A stretch of DNA of 35,330 nt from Rhodocyclaceae bacterium (GCA_025353195.1 JANXRC010000235.1:1-35330), one strand, 5' to 3'; positions 16,782-28,604 are shown, counted from the first letter of the stretch. The notes: generated by a model from the letters alone, not told the origin. Numbers and translations are program-made.

Positions 16782-16832
16782 ACCGCCCAATGTCTCTAGA
16801 TGTTGTACCGTCGCTCGCGTCGAGTGGGCGGT
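16782..16832 (+). repeat. Inverted repeat ACCGCCCA / TGGGCGGT before the transporter gene
   Basis: 8-bp arms at 16782-16789 and 16825-16832 separated by 35 bases in the 117-base gap between the monoheme cytochrome and the transporter. No T run follows. Possible mRNA structure; weak by itself. Confidence 0.3.
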
Positions 16833-16870
16833 AGTGTTGATTGTCAAACGTTGCAAGCAAAGGATCGGAT

Positions 16871-18112
16871 ATGAGCTCTGATGGCGGCGCCTGTTGGATC
16901 GAAGGACTCAAACAGGACTATCAGCAAGTTTTTGTTGAGGAGTGGTCCCCATATCTGGGGGCTGTTCTGATGATTCTGATCATCATCGGCCTCATGGTAA
17001 GCGGCATGTTCTGGGGCATTTACGGCGGCCTCAAGCTTTGGGGTGACTACTTCAACAACATGATCGGTATCGGCCCGCTCCTCGGCGTGCCGCAAAAACT
17101 GGAAACCCTGTTGATGCACAGGATGTCTCTGATGAACATGACGTTAGTTCTGGGGGCGTTCTGCGCCGCCCTGCTGTCGCGCCAGTTCCTCATTAACCGG
17201 CCACCCAAACTGGAATACGTCTGGGGAATCATGGGTGGCTGCTTGATGGGCCTTGGAGCGACATTGGCCGGTGGCTGCACCAGCGGCGGCTTCTTCACTC
17301 CGGTGCTGCATTCTTCGCCCGCGGGTTGGGTGATGTGGGTCGGCCTGATCGGCGGCGCCGTGATTGGTCTGAAATCCCTGCTATGGACGCTTGAACATGT
17401 CGAGTGGGGCATGCAGGCACCACGCACGCTCCACGTGCCGCCCTCCCTGCTTTCCGTCTATCCGCTGCTGGGACTCGGAGTGGTCATTGCGGTTTTGTAT
17501 TGGGCAACGGATTGGTACACCTCCGGGAATGAACGGCTCGAAGCCCGTGGAATTGTCATCCTTGCCGGGTTTGCCATGGGGTTCATCATGCACCGCTCAC
17601 GCCTGTGTTTTGCTCGCTGTTTCCGCGAGCCATTCATGACCGGCGAAGGTCAAATGACCAAGGCCATCATTCTTGGTCTGGCGATCGGCATACCGATTGC
17701 CGCCCTCCTGATCCAGAAGAAACTGATCGACCCCTATCTCGGGATTCCGCCTACGTTCTGGATGGGGTCCCTGCTCGGCGGCCTCATATTCGGCTTCGGT
17801 ATGATCTTCGCCGGCGGTTGCGCCTCCGGTTCCCTTTGGCGCATGGGTGAAGGCCATATCAAATTGTGGGTGGCGGCATTTTTCTTTGCCGTATCCGGCT
17901 CTATTTCCAGCGCCCTGCTCAAGAAATCCGGCCTGATGGTCGTGGAGGTTACGATCGATGAAATCGACGCGACCAAAATGGGCTATCAGGCATTTTTCCC
18001 GGTAATGCTCAATAACTGGGGCTGGGCTCTCCTGGCCGGTGGCATAGCCGTGTTGATTTGGTACATTCTGGTGAGCTACAACGAGTGCACCGAAAAATTC
18101 ACCGTGCTGTGA
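16871..18112 (+). CDS. YeeE/YedE (TsuA-type) sulfur-compound transporter
   Basis: A 413-residue inner-membrane protein with about ten hydrophobic segments and two DUF395 halves. Each half has a glycine-rich GGC motif: LAGGCTSGG (Cys136) and FAGGCASGS (Cys317). Further cysteines occur in HRSRLCFARCFREPF (Cys246, Cys250), the family signature. In the characterised thiosulfate transporter TsuA, conserved cysteines line the path and pass thiosulfate inward; the same role is inferred here. ATG 16871 follows AAAGGA; a TTG at 16841 is also in frame but has no site. The next gene is a TusA-like carrier, the classic yeeE-yeeD pairing. Confidence 0.9.
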   Translation: MSSDGGACWIEGLKQDYQQVFVEEWSPYLGAVLMILIIIGLMVSGMFWGIYGGLKLWGDYFNNMIGIGPLLGVPQKLETLLMHRMSLMNMTLVLGAFCAALLSRQFLINRPPKLEYVWGIMGGCLMGLGATLAGGCTSGGFFTPVLHSSPAGWVMWVGLIGGAVIGLKSLLWTLEHVEWGMQAPRTLHVPPSLLSVYPLLGLGVVIAVLYWATDWYTSGNERLEARGIVILAGFAMGFIMHRSRLCFARCFREPFMTGEGQMTKAIILGLAIGIPIAALLIQKKLIDPYLGIPPTFWMGSLLGGLIFGFGMIFAGGCASGSLWRMGEGHIKLWVAAFFFAVSGSISSALLKKSGLMVVEVTIDEIDATKMGYQAFFPVMLNNWGWALLAGGIAVLIWYILVSYNECTEKFTVL

Positions 18113-18180
18113 CCTGCTTCCAGCGGCTTGTGTCTCCTTGACTGGACCCTCTAGTCCGCAACCTGTCAAAAGGAAATAAA

Positions 18181-18408
18181 ATGAACTTCGACAAGGAACT
18201 CGATGCACGCGGTCTCAACTGCCCGTTGCCCATTCTGCGCGCCAAGAAAACGCTGGCGGAAATGCAATCCGGCGAAGTGTTGCGCGTTACCTCCACGGAC
18301 CCCGGCTCGGTAAAGGATTTTGCGGCTTTTGCCAAACAAACGGGCAACGAACTGCTCTCGAGTACAGAGAGCAACAAGGAATTTGAATATTTCATGAAGC
18401 GCAAGTAG
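18181..18408 (+). CDS. TusA/YeeD-family sulfur carrier protein
   Basis: A 75-residue cytoplasmic protein of the SirA/TusA fold. The motif LDARGLNCPLPILRAKKTL has the persulfide-carrying Cys14. This is the expected partner of the YeeE-type transporter (E. coli YeeD is also 75 residues) and would accept sulfur from imported thiosulfate or from sulfide oxidation products. AAAAGGAAA lies before ATG 18181. It ends the sulfur cluster and is convergent with dut. The tRNA thiolation TusA is normally not next to yeeE, so a dedicated sulfur-metabolism role is favoured. Confidence 0.9.
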   Translation: MNFDKELDARGLNCPLPILRAKKTLAEMQSGEVLRVTSTDPGSVKDFAAFAKQTGNELLSSTESNKEFEYFMKRK

Positions 18409-18462
18409 GTCGGCGGCAAGCTGGGCACACCGCCTTGCAGCGTTAGCCGCTTAGCTTCAGTT

Positions 18463-18921
18463 CTATCCGGCAACGCCCGTGCTGCCGAATCCGCCCGCAC
18501 CGCGTTCGCTCGCAGGGAATTCATCGACCACGTTGAAGGCCACCTGAACCACGGGCACCACGACCAGTTGCGCCAGGCGATCCAACGGGTTCAATGTAAA
18601 GGTATCGTGGCCGCGATTCCAGGTTGAGACGAAGATCTCGCCCTGGTAGTCCGAATCAATCAGACCCACCAGATTGCCCAATACAATGCCGTGCTTGTGA
18701 CCCAGACCCGAGCGCGGCAGAATCATCGCCGCCAAAGCCGGATCAGAGAGGTGAATGGCAATGCCGGTCGGGATCAGAATCGTCTCGCCGGGATGAATCT
18801 TGATCGCCATTTCGATGCAGGCGCGCAGGTCGATGCCGGCCGATCCCGGTGTCGAGTATTGCGGCGCATATCGTTCGTCCTGGAGACGGGCATCGAGAAT
18901 CTTGAGATCAATGCTGGACAT
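18463..18921 (-). CDS. dut: dUTP diphosphatase
   Basis: Trimeric dUTPase, hydrolysing dUTP to dUMP and pyrophosphate to keep uracil out of DNA and feed thymidylate synthesis; 152 residues. All five motifs are visible: [20 protein letters not shown], the [11 protein letters not shown] segment, [10 protein letters not shown], and the C-terminal [11 protein letters not shown] arm. ATG 18921 lies inside the end of coaBC (14-base overlap), preceded by a run of seven G that serves as ribosome site. Operon coaBC-dut, as in many proteobacteria. Confidence 0.97.
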   Translation of the reverse strand: MSSIDLKILDARLQDERYAPQYSTPGSAGIDLRACIEMAIKIHPGETILIPTGIAIHLSDPALAAMILPRSGLGHKHGIVLGNLVGLIDSDYQGEIFVSTWNRGHDTFTLNPLDRLAQLVVVPVVQVAFNVVDEFPASERGAGGFGSTGVAG

Positions 18922-20110
18922 GTTGCCCCCCCAACAGGGCCACGATATGCGCGACGATGCCGCGCGCCACCTCGGACTTGTCCGCGAGCGGCAGGCCATG
19001 GGCACCCGCCGCATCGAACAGAGTCACCGCATTGGTGTCGCCGCATAGTCCGTCCTGCACCAGATTGCCGACCACCAGCGCAAGTTTCTTCGCCACGCGC
19101 TTGCCTTCCGCGCCGGCGGCCAGATCCCGACTCTCGGCAGCGAAGCCAACACAAAACGGCGCATCGGGAAGCGCCGCCACTTCGGCGAGGATGTCGGGAT
19201 TGGCTTCGAGTTCCAGCGTAAGGCTGCCGGGCCCCTTCTTGATCTTGTGCGGCGCTGTCTGGCGTGGCCGGTAGTCCGCCACCGCGGCGACGCCGATGAA
19301 CACGTTCTGCCCCGGCAAGGACTGCATCACCGCCGCGCGCATTTGCAGCGCAGTCTGCACATCGACGCGGCGCACCCCGCGGGGCGTGGCGAGCGATACC
19401 GGACCGGCAATCAGAGTCACCTCTGCGCCCGCATCCACACAGGCACGCGCCAGCGCGAAGCCCATCTTGCCCGAACTCGAATTGGTAAGGCCGCGCACCG
19501 GATCAAGCGCTTCGAAGGTCGGTCCGGCGGTCAGCAAGACATGCTTGCCGGCGAACGGCTTGGCTTGCAGGGACGCATACAGATCATCGAACAGTTCGCC
19601 AGCTTCGAGCATGCGTCCATCACCCAGTTCACCGCAGGCTTGTTCGCCGTACGCAGGCCCGAGGATGCTCACGCCATCCAAACGCAGTTGCGCAATGTTG
19701 CGTTGCGTGGCCGGGTTTTCCCACATCTGGCGGTTCATGGCGGGAGCCACCAGCAAGGGGCAATCCCGCGCCAGACAAAGCGTGGAGAGCAGGTCATCGG
19801 CAAGCCCATGCGCCAGCTTGGCGAGAAAGTCGGCCGTCGCCGGGGCCACCAGCAGGGCTGCGGCACCCCGTGTAAGATCGATGTGCGCCATGCCGCTATC
19901 CATGCGCTCGTCCCACAACCCATGCCAGACGCGGCGGCCGGTGAGCGCTTGGAAAGTTGCGGCGCCGACGAACTGCGCTCCTGCCGCCGTCTGGGCGACA
20001 TCCACTTCTGCACCGGCCTTGACCAGCAGCCGCACCAGTTCCGCTGCCTTGTAGGCCGCCACGCCGCCGGTCACGCCCAACACGATGCGTTTGCCCCGAA
20101 ATTCACTCAT
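18908..20110 (-). CDS. coaBC: Bifunctional phosphopantothenoylcysteine decarboxylase/synthetase
   Basis: Two steps of coenzyme A synthesis: CTP-dependent joining of phosphopantothenate with cysteine (CoaB) and FMN-dependent decarboxylation (CoaC). 400 residues. The CoaC half carries [10 protein letters not shown], catalytic His76, [13 protein letters not shown] and flap Cys159 ([12 protein letters not shown]). The CoaB half starts near 188 with [14 protein letters not shown], Asn210 ([11 protein letters not shown]) and the lysines of PHKIKKGPG (289-292). These positions agree closely with the E. coli enzyme. ATG 20110 is preferred to an upstream start at 20140. It is divergent from radC with only 46 bases between. 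Confidence 0.97.
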   Translation of the reverse strand: MSEFRGKRIVLGVTGGVAAYKAAELVRLLVKAGAEVDVAQTAAGAQFVGAATFQALTGRRVWHGLWDERMDSGMAHIDLTRGAAALLVAPATADFLAKLAHGLADDLLSTLCLARDCPLLVAPAMNRQMWENPATQRNIAQLRLDGVSILGPAYGEQACGELGDGRMLEAGELFDDLYASLQAKPFAGKHVLLTAGPTFEALDPVRGLTNSSSGKMGFALARACVDAGAEVTLIAGPVSLATPRGVRRVDVQTALQMRAAVMQSLPGQNVFIGVAAVADYRPRQTAPHKIKKGPGSLTLELEANPDILAEVAALPDAPFCVGFAAESRDLAAGAEGKRVAKKLALVVGNLVQDGLCGDTNAVTLFDAAGAHGLPLADKSEVARGIVAHIVALLGGQHVQH

Positions 20111-20156
20111 GACATTAAAATCCCGCCAATAGGCAATCAAGCGGGGATTCTAAACC

Positions 20157-20837
20157 ATGGCCATACGCGATTGGCCCGCGGCGGAACGCCCGCGCGAGCG
20201 ACTGGCCCAACAAGGTGCAGCGGCCCTGTCGGACGCCGAACTGCTGGCGATATTTCTGCGCGTCGGCGTCCGCGGCAAAAGTGCCGTGGATTTGGCCCGC
20301 GAACTGCTGGCAAGTTTCGATGGCGACCTGGCCCGCCTTGCCGCCGCCAGTACCAAGGACCTCGCCCGGCTGTCTGGCATTGGGCCCGCCAAAGCCGCCC
20401 AACTAGCCGCCTCACTGGAACTAGCCCGCCGCGCGCTGGCCGGGTCGCTCAAGACGAAGGATGCGCTGGCCTCGCCGCAAGCAGTTCGCGACTGGCTGCG
20501 CCTGTCGCTCGGCAACCTGCAGCATGAGGTCTTCGTCGCCCTGTGGCTGGATGCCCAGAACCGGTTGATCGCCAGCGAGGAACTGTTTCGCGGCACGCTG
20601 ACGCAAACCAGCGTTTATCCACGCGAAGTGGTCAAACGGGCACTGGAACATAATGCCGGCGCGGTGATCCTCGCCCACAACCACCCGTCCGGTCTCGCCG
20701 AGCCTTCGCGTGCCGACGAAGTGCTCACTTCATCCCTGAAGCAGGCTCTGGCGATCATAGACGTAAAGCTGCTGGACCATTTCATCGTGGCAGGAAGCGC
20801 AGAACCACTATCCTTCGCCGAACGCGGATTGATTTAG
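20157..20837 (+). CDS. radC: RadC-family (JAMM/MPN) protein
   Basis: A 226-residue protein with an N-terminal helix-hairpin-helix region ([20 protein letters not shown]) and a C-terminal JAMM/MPN metal-binding domain with the signature [15 protein letters not shown]. The family was linked to DNA repair by name but its biochemical role remains unsettled. Location upstream of rpmB-rpmG and divergent from coaBC is a conserved proteobacterial arrangement. ATG 20157 has a modest GGGGA upstream. A separate promoter for rpmB follows, so radC need not drive the ribosomal genes. Confidence 0.93.
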   Translation: MAIRDWPAAERPRERLAQQGAAALSDAELLAIFLRVGVRGKSAVDLARELLASFDGDLARLAAASTKDLARLSGIGPAKAAQLAASLELARRALAGSLKTKDALASPQAVRDWLRLSLGNLQHEVFVALWLDAQNRLIASEELFRGTLTQTSVYPREVVKRALEHNAGAVILAHNHPSGLAEPSRADEVLTSSLKQALAIIDVKLLDHFIVAGSAEPLSFAERGLI

Positions 20838-20844
20838 AAAATGA

Positions 20845-20874
20845 TTGAGTTTTCGAGTGATTGTTTGGTAAACT
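20845..20874 (+). promoter_or_regulatory. Candidate promoter for rpmB-rpmG
   Basis: -35 TTGAGT (20845-20850), 18-base spacer, -10 TAAACT (20869-20874), in the 75-base gap after radC. Predicted start near 20881 would give a leader of about 32 bases. Confidence 0.45.
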
Positions 20875-20912
20875 AGCCGACTTTCCGAAATCAGCATATT
20901 CAGGAGCATCAC

Positions 20913-21149
20913 ATGTCTCGCGTTTGTCAAGTGACGGGCAAGGCCCCGATGGTAGGGAACCATGTGTCCCATGCCAACAATAAGACCAAGCGTCGCTTTC
21001 TGCCTAATCTGCACAGCCGCCGCTTCTGGATCGAAACCGAAAACCGCTGGGTCAGCCTGCGCGTGTCAAACGCCGGCCTGCGCACCATCGACAAGAAGGG
21101 CATTGACGTTGTCCTCGCCGAACTGCGCGAGCGCGGCGAACGCGTCTAA
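20913..21149 (+). CDS. rpmB: 50S ribosomal protein L28
   Basis: A 78-residue ribosomal protein with the L28 pattern [20 protein letters not shown], then [12 protein letters not shown] and the C-terminal helix. It lacks the zinc-binding cysteine pairs, so it is the zinc-independent form. CAGGAG lies before ATG 20913. It is followed 15 bases later by rpmG, the usual pair. Confidence 0.98.
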   Translation: MSRVCQVTGKAPMVGNHVSHANNKTKRRFLPNLHSRRFWIETENRWVSLRVSNAGLRTIDKKGIDVVLAELRERGERV

Positions 21150-21164
21150 TAAGGAGAAAATATC

Positions 21165-21332
21165 ATGGCCAAGGGCGGACGCGAAAAGATCAAGTTGGAA
21201 TCCACCGCGGGTACGGGACACTTCTACACGACGACGAAGAACAAGAAGACCACCCCGGGAAAGCTGGAATTTTTGAAGTATGACCCCAAGGCGAGGAAGC
21301 ACGTCGCCTACAAGGAAGTAAAGCTGAAGTAA
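21165..21332 (+). CDS. rpmG: 50S ribosomal protein L33
   Basis: A 55-residue protein read directly from the [23 protein letters not shown], then [20 protein letters not shown], then [15 protein letters not shown]. This is the L33 family without zinc-binding cysteines, matching the L28 type next to it. AAGGAG is eight bases before ATG 21165. It ends the rpmB-rpmG operon and is followed 17 bases later by a terminator. Confidence 0.98.
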   Translation: MAKGGREKIKLESTAGTGHFYTTTKNKKTTPGKLEFLKYDPKARKHVAYKEVKLK

Positions 21333-21348
21333 TTAAGCACCTTCCCGA

Positions 21349-21376
21349 CAAAAAACCCGCCGCTGGCGGGTTTTTT
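21349..21376 (+). terminator. Bidirectional terminator between rpmG and desA
   Basis: AAAAAACCCGCC and GGCGGGTTTTTT form a perfect stem around a three-base loop. The flanking A and T runs make it work for rpmG on the plus strand and for the convergent desaturase gene on the minus strand. Confidence 0.93.
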
Positions 21377-21396
21377 ATTGCCGTGCACTTGGCATT

Positions 21397-22560
21397 TCAA
21401 ACGGCATAGCAACGCAGGCGCCTCGAAAATTCCTCCAGTTGACGAATGCCGCTTTGCTCGGCACGGGCAACCCACTCCTGTAACTGCTTCACCAATTCGT
21501 CATGCGAGGCCGAAGAACGGACCCACAGCGCCTCCAACTCGGCGCGCATGGCATAGGCCTTGGCCAAGGCCTCGCTTCGGGCCAGGAGGGCCGTCAGGCG
21601 TTCTCTTTGTGGTGCCGGCAATGCAGCACCATTTTCACCCAACAGGCGCTTCATCATGCGCCCTTCACGGGCATCGATCCTCAGTTGATCAAATTCCTCG
21701 GCGGCAAGCTGGCGCAGGGTCTTGAGATATTTTGCCAGTACGTCATAGCGATGCGTCACAACTGCTTGCAGCATATCCAGATCGATGGCCGGGCGAACTG
21801 CACCGAGCCGGAGCATCGGTGCCACCTTCTTCACTCGAGCCAGACCAAGCATTTCCATCAGGCGAATATACAACCAGCCAATATCGAACTCATACCACTT
21901 GCTCGACAGTTTGGCCGACGTAGCAAATGCATGATGGTTGTTGTGCAGTTCCTCGCCACCGATCAGAATCCCCAGCGGGAAGAAGTTGGTCGAGGCGTCC
22001 GCGCAAGAGAAATTTCTATAGCCCCAGAAGTGGCCGACACCATTCACCACACCGGCCGCCCAGAAGGGTATCCAAACCATCTGTACACCCCAGATCAGCG
22101 CGCCCGGCCAGACGCCGAACACAGCAACATCAATACCTAACATGATCCAGATGCCCAGCTTGTATGGCTGTGCATAGAGCTTCCGCTCCAGCCAATCATC
22201 CGGTGTGCCATGACCGTAGCGCTCCATCGTGTCGGCATTGCGTGACTCCTTCACATAGAGGAGCACCCCCGTCCATAGCACGCGATTGAGACCGAATACC
22301 TGCGGGCTATGCGGGTCCTCTGCTGTCTCGCACTTGGCGTGATGCTTGCGGTGAATCGCCGCCCACTCCTTGGTAACCATTCCGGTGGTGAGCCACAGCC
22401 AGAGCCGGAAAAAATGACTGGGAATGGATCCTAGATCCAGCGCGCGATGCGCCTGATGGCGATGCAGGAAGATCGTGACTCCGGCTATGGTGACGTGGGT
22501 CAGCACGAGAGTGCCCGAGACATAGCCCCACCAGGGAAGATCAAGAATTCCGGAGTACAT
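21397..22560 (-). CDS. desA: Fatty acid desaturase, DesA-like (delta-9)
   Basis: Membrane di-iron acyl desaturase, 387 residues. The three histidine boxes are HRHQAH (33-38), HRKHH (70-74) and HNNHH (206-210). Other family strings are HAKCETAEDPHSP and WIPFWAAGVVNGVGHFWGYR. Overall plan and length resemble Pseudomonas DesA, which introduces a double bond into acyl chains of membrane phospholipids and adjusts fluidity. The last about 130 residues form a charged, helical extension without metal ligands, also seen in DesA-like proteins. ATG 22560 is chosen over an adjacent TTG. It is monocistronic, upstream of a convergent ribosomal operon. Confidence 0.92.
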   Translation of the reverse strand: MYSGILDLPWWGYVSGTLVLTHVTIAGVTIFLHRHQAHRALDLGSIPSHFFRLWLWLTTGMVTKEWAAIHRKHHAKCETAEDPHSPQVFGLNRVLWTGVLLYVKESRNADTMERYGHGTPDDWLERKLYAQPYKLGIWIMLGIDVAVFGVWPGALIWGVQMVWIPFWAAGVVNGVGHFWGYRNFSCADASTNFFPLGILIGGEELHNNHHAFATSAKLSSKWYEFDIGWLYIRLMEMLGLARVKKVAPMLRLGAVRPAIDLDMLQAVVTHRYDVLAKYLKTLRQLAAEEFDQLRIDAREGRMMKRLLGENGAALPAPQRERLTALLARSEALAKAYAMRAELEALWVRSSASHDELVKQLQEWVARAEQSGIRQLEEFSRRLRCYAV

Positions 22561-22611
22561 CAAAATTGCCTTTCGAGCTTAGGTGAAGCGTGGCCGCGGG
22601 CTGAGCCCATG

Positions 22612-24837
22612 TCAATGCTTTGTCTTGCCGCGCGCTGGCGTCACGTCGGACAGACGAAAATCAATCTTGTTGGCTTCCATGTCGACCCGCGTCAACTGCA
22701 CCCTCACCCGGTCCGCAAGGCGGAAGCGTCGACCGCTGCGCTCACCAACCATGGCATGCGATTTCTCATCGAAATGGAAATAGTCCTGGCCGAGTTCGGA
22801 AACATGCACCAAGCCTTCGACGAACACGCCGTCCAGCGCAACGAAAATGCCGAACGGCACCACCGAGGAAATGCTGCCCTCGAAGACTTCGCCGACACGG
22901 TCTTTCATGTAGAAACACTTGAGCCACGCCTCGACATCGCGCGTCGCATCATCCGCGCGGCGTTCGGTCATGGAACAGTGCAGGCCGATTTCTTCCCAGT
23001 TGCCCGGCTCGTATTGCCGTGTCGCCAGCGCCGACTTTATGGCGCGATGAACGAGCAGATCGGGATAGCGGCGGATCGGTGAAGTGAAATGCGTATAGCT
23101 TTCGTACGCCAGGCCGAAGTGACCGACGTTGTCGGGGCTGTAGATGGCCTGCCGCAACGATCGCAGCATGACCGTCTGCAGCAGTTGCCGGTCCGGCCGC
23201 TGGCCGATCGTTTCCAGTAGTTTGGCGTAGTCCTGAGCCTTTGGCTCATCGCCGCCGCCAAGCTGAAAGCCGAAGGTACCGAGAAAATCGCGCAGCTTGA
23301 TCAGGCGCTCAGGCGTCGGGCCTTCATGCACCCGATAGAGGGACGGCTGCTCGCGCTCGCGCAAGAACTCCGAGGCGCAAACGTTCGCCGCCAGCATGCA
23401 CTCTTCTATCAGTCGATGAGCTTCGTTCCGCTCGTACGGTTCGATACGCTCGATCTTGCCGTGATCATCGAAGATCATCCGCGTTTCGGTGGTTTCAAAA
23501 TCTATTGCGCCGCGCTTGACGCGCTCCTTGGCCAACTGCCGATACAGCAGATCCAGTGCCTCCAGGTGCGGCAGCACAGGCGCCAGACGGGCCCTTGTAT
23601 CTGCATCCTTGTCGTAGAGGGCCGCTGCAACCTCCGTATAGGTCAGCCGCGCGTGCGAAAACATCACCGCCGGATAGAAGCGGTAGCGACTGATCGCGCC
23701 CGTGGCATTGATCGCCATGTCGCAGACCATGCACAATCGTTCTACCTGCGGATTGAGCGAGCACAAGCCGTTGGAAAGCTTCTCCGGCAGCATGGGAATC
23801 ACGCGCCGCGGGAAATACACCGAGTTGCCGCGCGCATAGGCATCACCGTCAAGCGCGCCCCCCGCTGTCACGTAATGCGAAACATCGGCAATCGCCACGA
23901 CCAGACGAAAGCCCTTGCCCTGGCGTTCGCAGAATACGGCGTCATCGAAATCCCTCGCGGTCTCGCTATCGATAGTCACCAACGGCAGGCCGGTGACATC
24001 CTCGCGGCCCTTCCAGTCCGACTTGCGCACCGCGTCCGGCAACTTCTTGGTTTCAGCCAGCGCCGCGGTCGAGAACTCGTAGGGCAGTTCGTGCTTCCTC
24101 AGAGCGATCTCGATTTCCATACCCGGGTCTGCGTAGTTGCCGAGTACTTCGACAAGACGCCCGATGGGTTGCCCGTGTTTAGTCGGCTGCTCGATCAGTT
24201 CGATCATCACGACCTGTCCGGACAGCGCCTTGAGCGGCTTCTTCGCGCCCTTCTCGGGGGGGGCCAGCAAAATGTCCTGGCTGATGCGCTTGTTTTCGGC
24301 GACGACGAAGCGCACGCCATGCTCCTCGACCACGCGCCCGACCACGTACCGGTTGACGCGCTCGGTCACTTCGACGATTTTGCCTTCCGGCCTCCCCTTG
24401 CGGTCGACACCAATGACCCGGGCGATGGCCTTGTCGCCGTGCAGCACCTTGTCCATTTCCTTGGCGGAAAGGAACAGGTCGGGCCCACCCTCGTCAGGAA
24501 TCAGAAAACCGAAACCATCCGGATGGCCGGCGACGCGGCCGCGCACCAAGTCGGCCTTGTCAGGGATCAGCCAGTCGCCGCGCCGGTTCTGCATCAACTG
24601 TGCATCGCGCGCCATGGCCCCCAGCCGCCGCTGGAAGGAGTCCACCTCGAACGGCTGGACATCGAGCAGTTCCACGAGACGTCCAAACTCCAGCGGCGCG
24701 CCCTGCGCCGCCAGCGTTTGCAGGACGTATTCGCGGCTTGGCAGCGGATGCTCGTACTGCGCCTTTTCGCGCTCGAACTGCGGATCCGCGCGACGTATCT
24801 TTGAAAGCTTGTGGGTGTTATGCGGCTTGTTTGACAA
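22612..24837 (-). CDS. rnr: Ribonuclease R
   Basis: Processive 3'-5' exoribonuclease of the RNB family that degrades structured RNA; 741 residues. Order: N-terminal winged helix (PLPSREYVLQTLAAQGAPL), two cold-shock domains (about 80-240), RNB catalytic domain with acidic metal ligands in VTIDSETARDFDDAVFC, and a C-terminal S1 domain (VGEVFEGSISSVVPFGIFVA) with a short basic tail. The start is assigned to TTG 24837 because AAAGGAA (24853-24847) lies nine bases before it and the residues fit the family; the frame stays open into the tRNA gene but that part is not coding. The start region overlaps the divergent tRNA promoter. Confidence 0.93.
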   Translation of the reverse strand: MSNKPHNTHKLSKIRRADPQFEREKAQYEHPLPSREYVLQTLAAQGAPLEFGRLVELLDVQPFEVDSFQRRLGAMARDAQLMQNRRGDWLIPDKADLVRGRVAGHPDGFGFLIPDEGGPDLFLSAKEMDKVLHGDKAIARVIGVDRKGRPEGKIVEVTERVNRYVVGRVVEEHGVRFVVAENKRISQDILLAPPEKGAKKPLKALSGQVVMIELIEQPTKHGQPIGRLVEVLGNYADPGMEIEIALRKHELPYEFSTAALAETKKLPDAVRKSDWKGREDVTGLPLVTIDSETARDFDDAVFCERQGKGFRLVVAIADVSHYVTAGGALDGDAYARGNSVYFPRRVIPMLPEKLSNGLCSLNPQVERLCMVCDMAINATGAISRYRFYPAVMFSHARLTYTEVAAALYDKDADTRARLAPVLPHLEALDLLYRQLAKERVKRGAIDFETTETRMIFDDHGKIERIEPYERNEAHRLIEECMLAANVCASEFLREREQPSLYRVHEGPTPERLIKLRDFLGTFGFQLGGGDEPKAQDYAKLLETIGQRPDRQLLQTVMLRSLRQAIYSPDNVGHFGLAYESYTHFTSPIRRYPDLLVHRAIKSALATRQYEPGNWEEIGLHCSMTERRADDATRDVEAWLKCFYMKDRVGEVFEGSISSVVPFGIFVALDGVFVEGLVHVSELGQDYFHFDEKSHAMVGERSGRRFRLADRVRVQLTRVDMEANKIDFRLSDVTPARGKTKH

Positions 24838-24858
24838 TCTGGGTATTTCCTTTAGAAT
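24831..24858 (+). promoter_or_regulatory. tRNA-Leu promoter overlapping the rnr start
   Basis: -35 TTGACA (24831-24836, perfect), 16-base spacer, -10 TAGAAT (24853-24858), followed by a GC-rich discriminator (TCGCGCC) typical of stringently controlled stable-RNA promoters. The -35 coincides with rnr codons 1-3 and the spacer with the rnr ribosome site on the other strand. Confidence 0.8.
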
Positions 24859-24878
24859 TCGCGCCTCGTTTCGCGCCT

Positions 24879-24963
<85 letters not shown>

Positions 24964-24990
24964 AGCATGGTACGTGAAAACGAAAAGAGC

Positions 24991-25030
24991 AGAGGCCGCC
25001 AGGATTTTCGCTAGCGGCCCTTTGTTTTTT
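24991..25030 (+). terminator. tRNA-Leu terminator
   Basis: GGCCGC (24994-24999) pairs with GCGGCC (25014-25019), followed by CTTTGTTTTTT. It lies about 30 bases after the tRNA and ends just before the convergent purA stop. Confidence 0.75.
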
Positions 25031-25039
25031 CGGGTCGGC

Positions 25040-27515
<2,476 letters not shown>

Positions 27516-27520
27516 GACGG

Positions 27521-27706
27521 TCAGTGGAATACGGTAAGCAGGACGACGCCGACCAGCATTGACGATAGGCCAATAAAGCGAATCTGTCCGTCGGACAGTT
27601 CAGTCACACGACGGAAGGTTTCCCTCCATACGCGTGGCGCAAGAAAGGGCAGGAGACCTTCGATCACCAGCATCAGGGCGAAAGCCAGCAGCAGAATATT
27701 GAGCAT
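27521..27706 (-). CDS. yjeT: DUF2065 small membrane protein (YjeT-like)
   Basis: A 61-residue protein with two predicted membrane segments (about 3-22 and 42-60) joined by a basic loop, [20 protein letters not shown]. It corresponds to YjeT of E. coli, which also sits between hflC and purA. Function unknown; conserved neighbourhood suggests a link to membrane quality control or simply shared transcription. Confidence 0.9.
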   Translation of the reverse strand: MLNILLLAFALMLVIEGLLPFLAPRVWRETFRRVTELSDGQIRFIGLSSMLVGVVLLTVFH

Positions 27707-27728
27707 TTCAAACCGGTACCAACCCGAA

Positions 27729-28604
27729 TTACTTGCCCTTGCCGCTGCTCTTCAGATACTTGAAGAACTCGGAATTGGGCTCGATTACCATCACGTCGCT
27801 CTTGTTCTTGAAACTGCTGCGATAGGCTTCGAGGCTGCGATAGAAAGCATAGAACTCGGGGTTCTCGCCGAAGGCACGGCCGTAGATTGCGGTGCCCTTG
27901 GCATCGCCCTCACCCTTGATCTTCTGCGCATCACGATAGGCCTCGGCGAGAATCACCTCGCGCTGGCGGTCGGCATTGGCCTTGATCTTTTCGGCTTCCG
28001 CGGCGCCCTCGGCGCGCAATTCGTTGGCCACGCGCTTGCGCTCCGTTTCCATGCGCCGATAGACCGACTCGGACACTTCCGGCGGCAGGTCGACACGCTT
28101 CAGGCGGACATCGACAATTTCCACGCCGATGGCACGCATGTCGGCATCGGCCTTCTTCTTCACCGCAACCATGATGTCGTCCCGCGCGCCCGAGACCACG
28201 TCATGCACGGTGCGTCGGCCGAACTCTTCGCGCAGGCCCGAATTAACGGTCTGCGACAGCCGCGTCTTGGCCAGGATCTCGTCGCCTCCCACCGCGTTGT
28301 AGTATGCCTTGACGTCGTGAATTCGCCACTTGACGAAAGAATCCACCAGCACCGGCTTCTTCTCGGCGGTAAGAAACCGCTCCGGCTCGGGCGAGTCCAT
28401 CGTCAGGATGCGTTTGTCGAAAATCCGCACGTTCTGAATCAGCGGCCACTTGAACGCAAGACCCGGTTCGGACACAACCTCCTTGATTTCTCCTAGTTGG
28501 AAAATGATCGCGAACTGACGCTGGTCAACTGTAAAGATCGTCATGGCAAACAACGCCAGAAGACCGAAGATGAATGAAGCGACGAAAGACAAATGGCGTT
28601 GCAT
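27729..28604 (-). CDS. hflC: HflC, SPFH-domain modulator of FtsH
   Basis: Membrane protein that forms the HflKC cage around FtsH. 291 residues: an N-terminal membrane anchor (about 5-25, FVASFIFGLLALFAMTIFTV), then an SPFH/band 7 domain beginning DQRQFAIIFQLGEIKEVVSE, then a long helical region (EAEKIKANADRQREVILAEA). ATG 28604 overlaps the hflK stop (TGATG), so the two are coupled. Confidence 0.96.
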   Translation of the reverse strand: MQRHLSFVASFIFGLLALFAMTIFTVDQRQFAIIFQLGEIKEVVSEPGLAFKWPLIQNVRIFDKRILTMDSPEPERFLTAEKKPVLVDSFVKWRIHDVKAYYNAVGGDEILAKTRLSQTVNSGLREEFGRRTVHDVVSGARDDIMVAVKKKADADMRAIGVEIVDVRLKRVDLPPEVSESVYRRMETERKRVANELRAEGAAEAEKIKANADRQREVILAEAYRDAQKIKGEGDAKGTAIYGRAFGENPEFYAFYRSLEAYRSSFKNKSDVMVIEPNSEFFKYLKSSGKGK

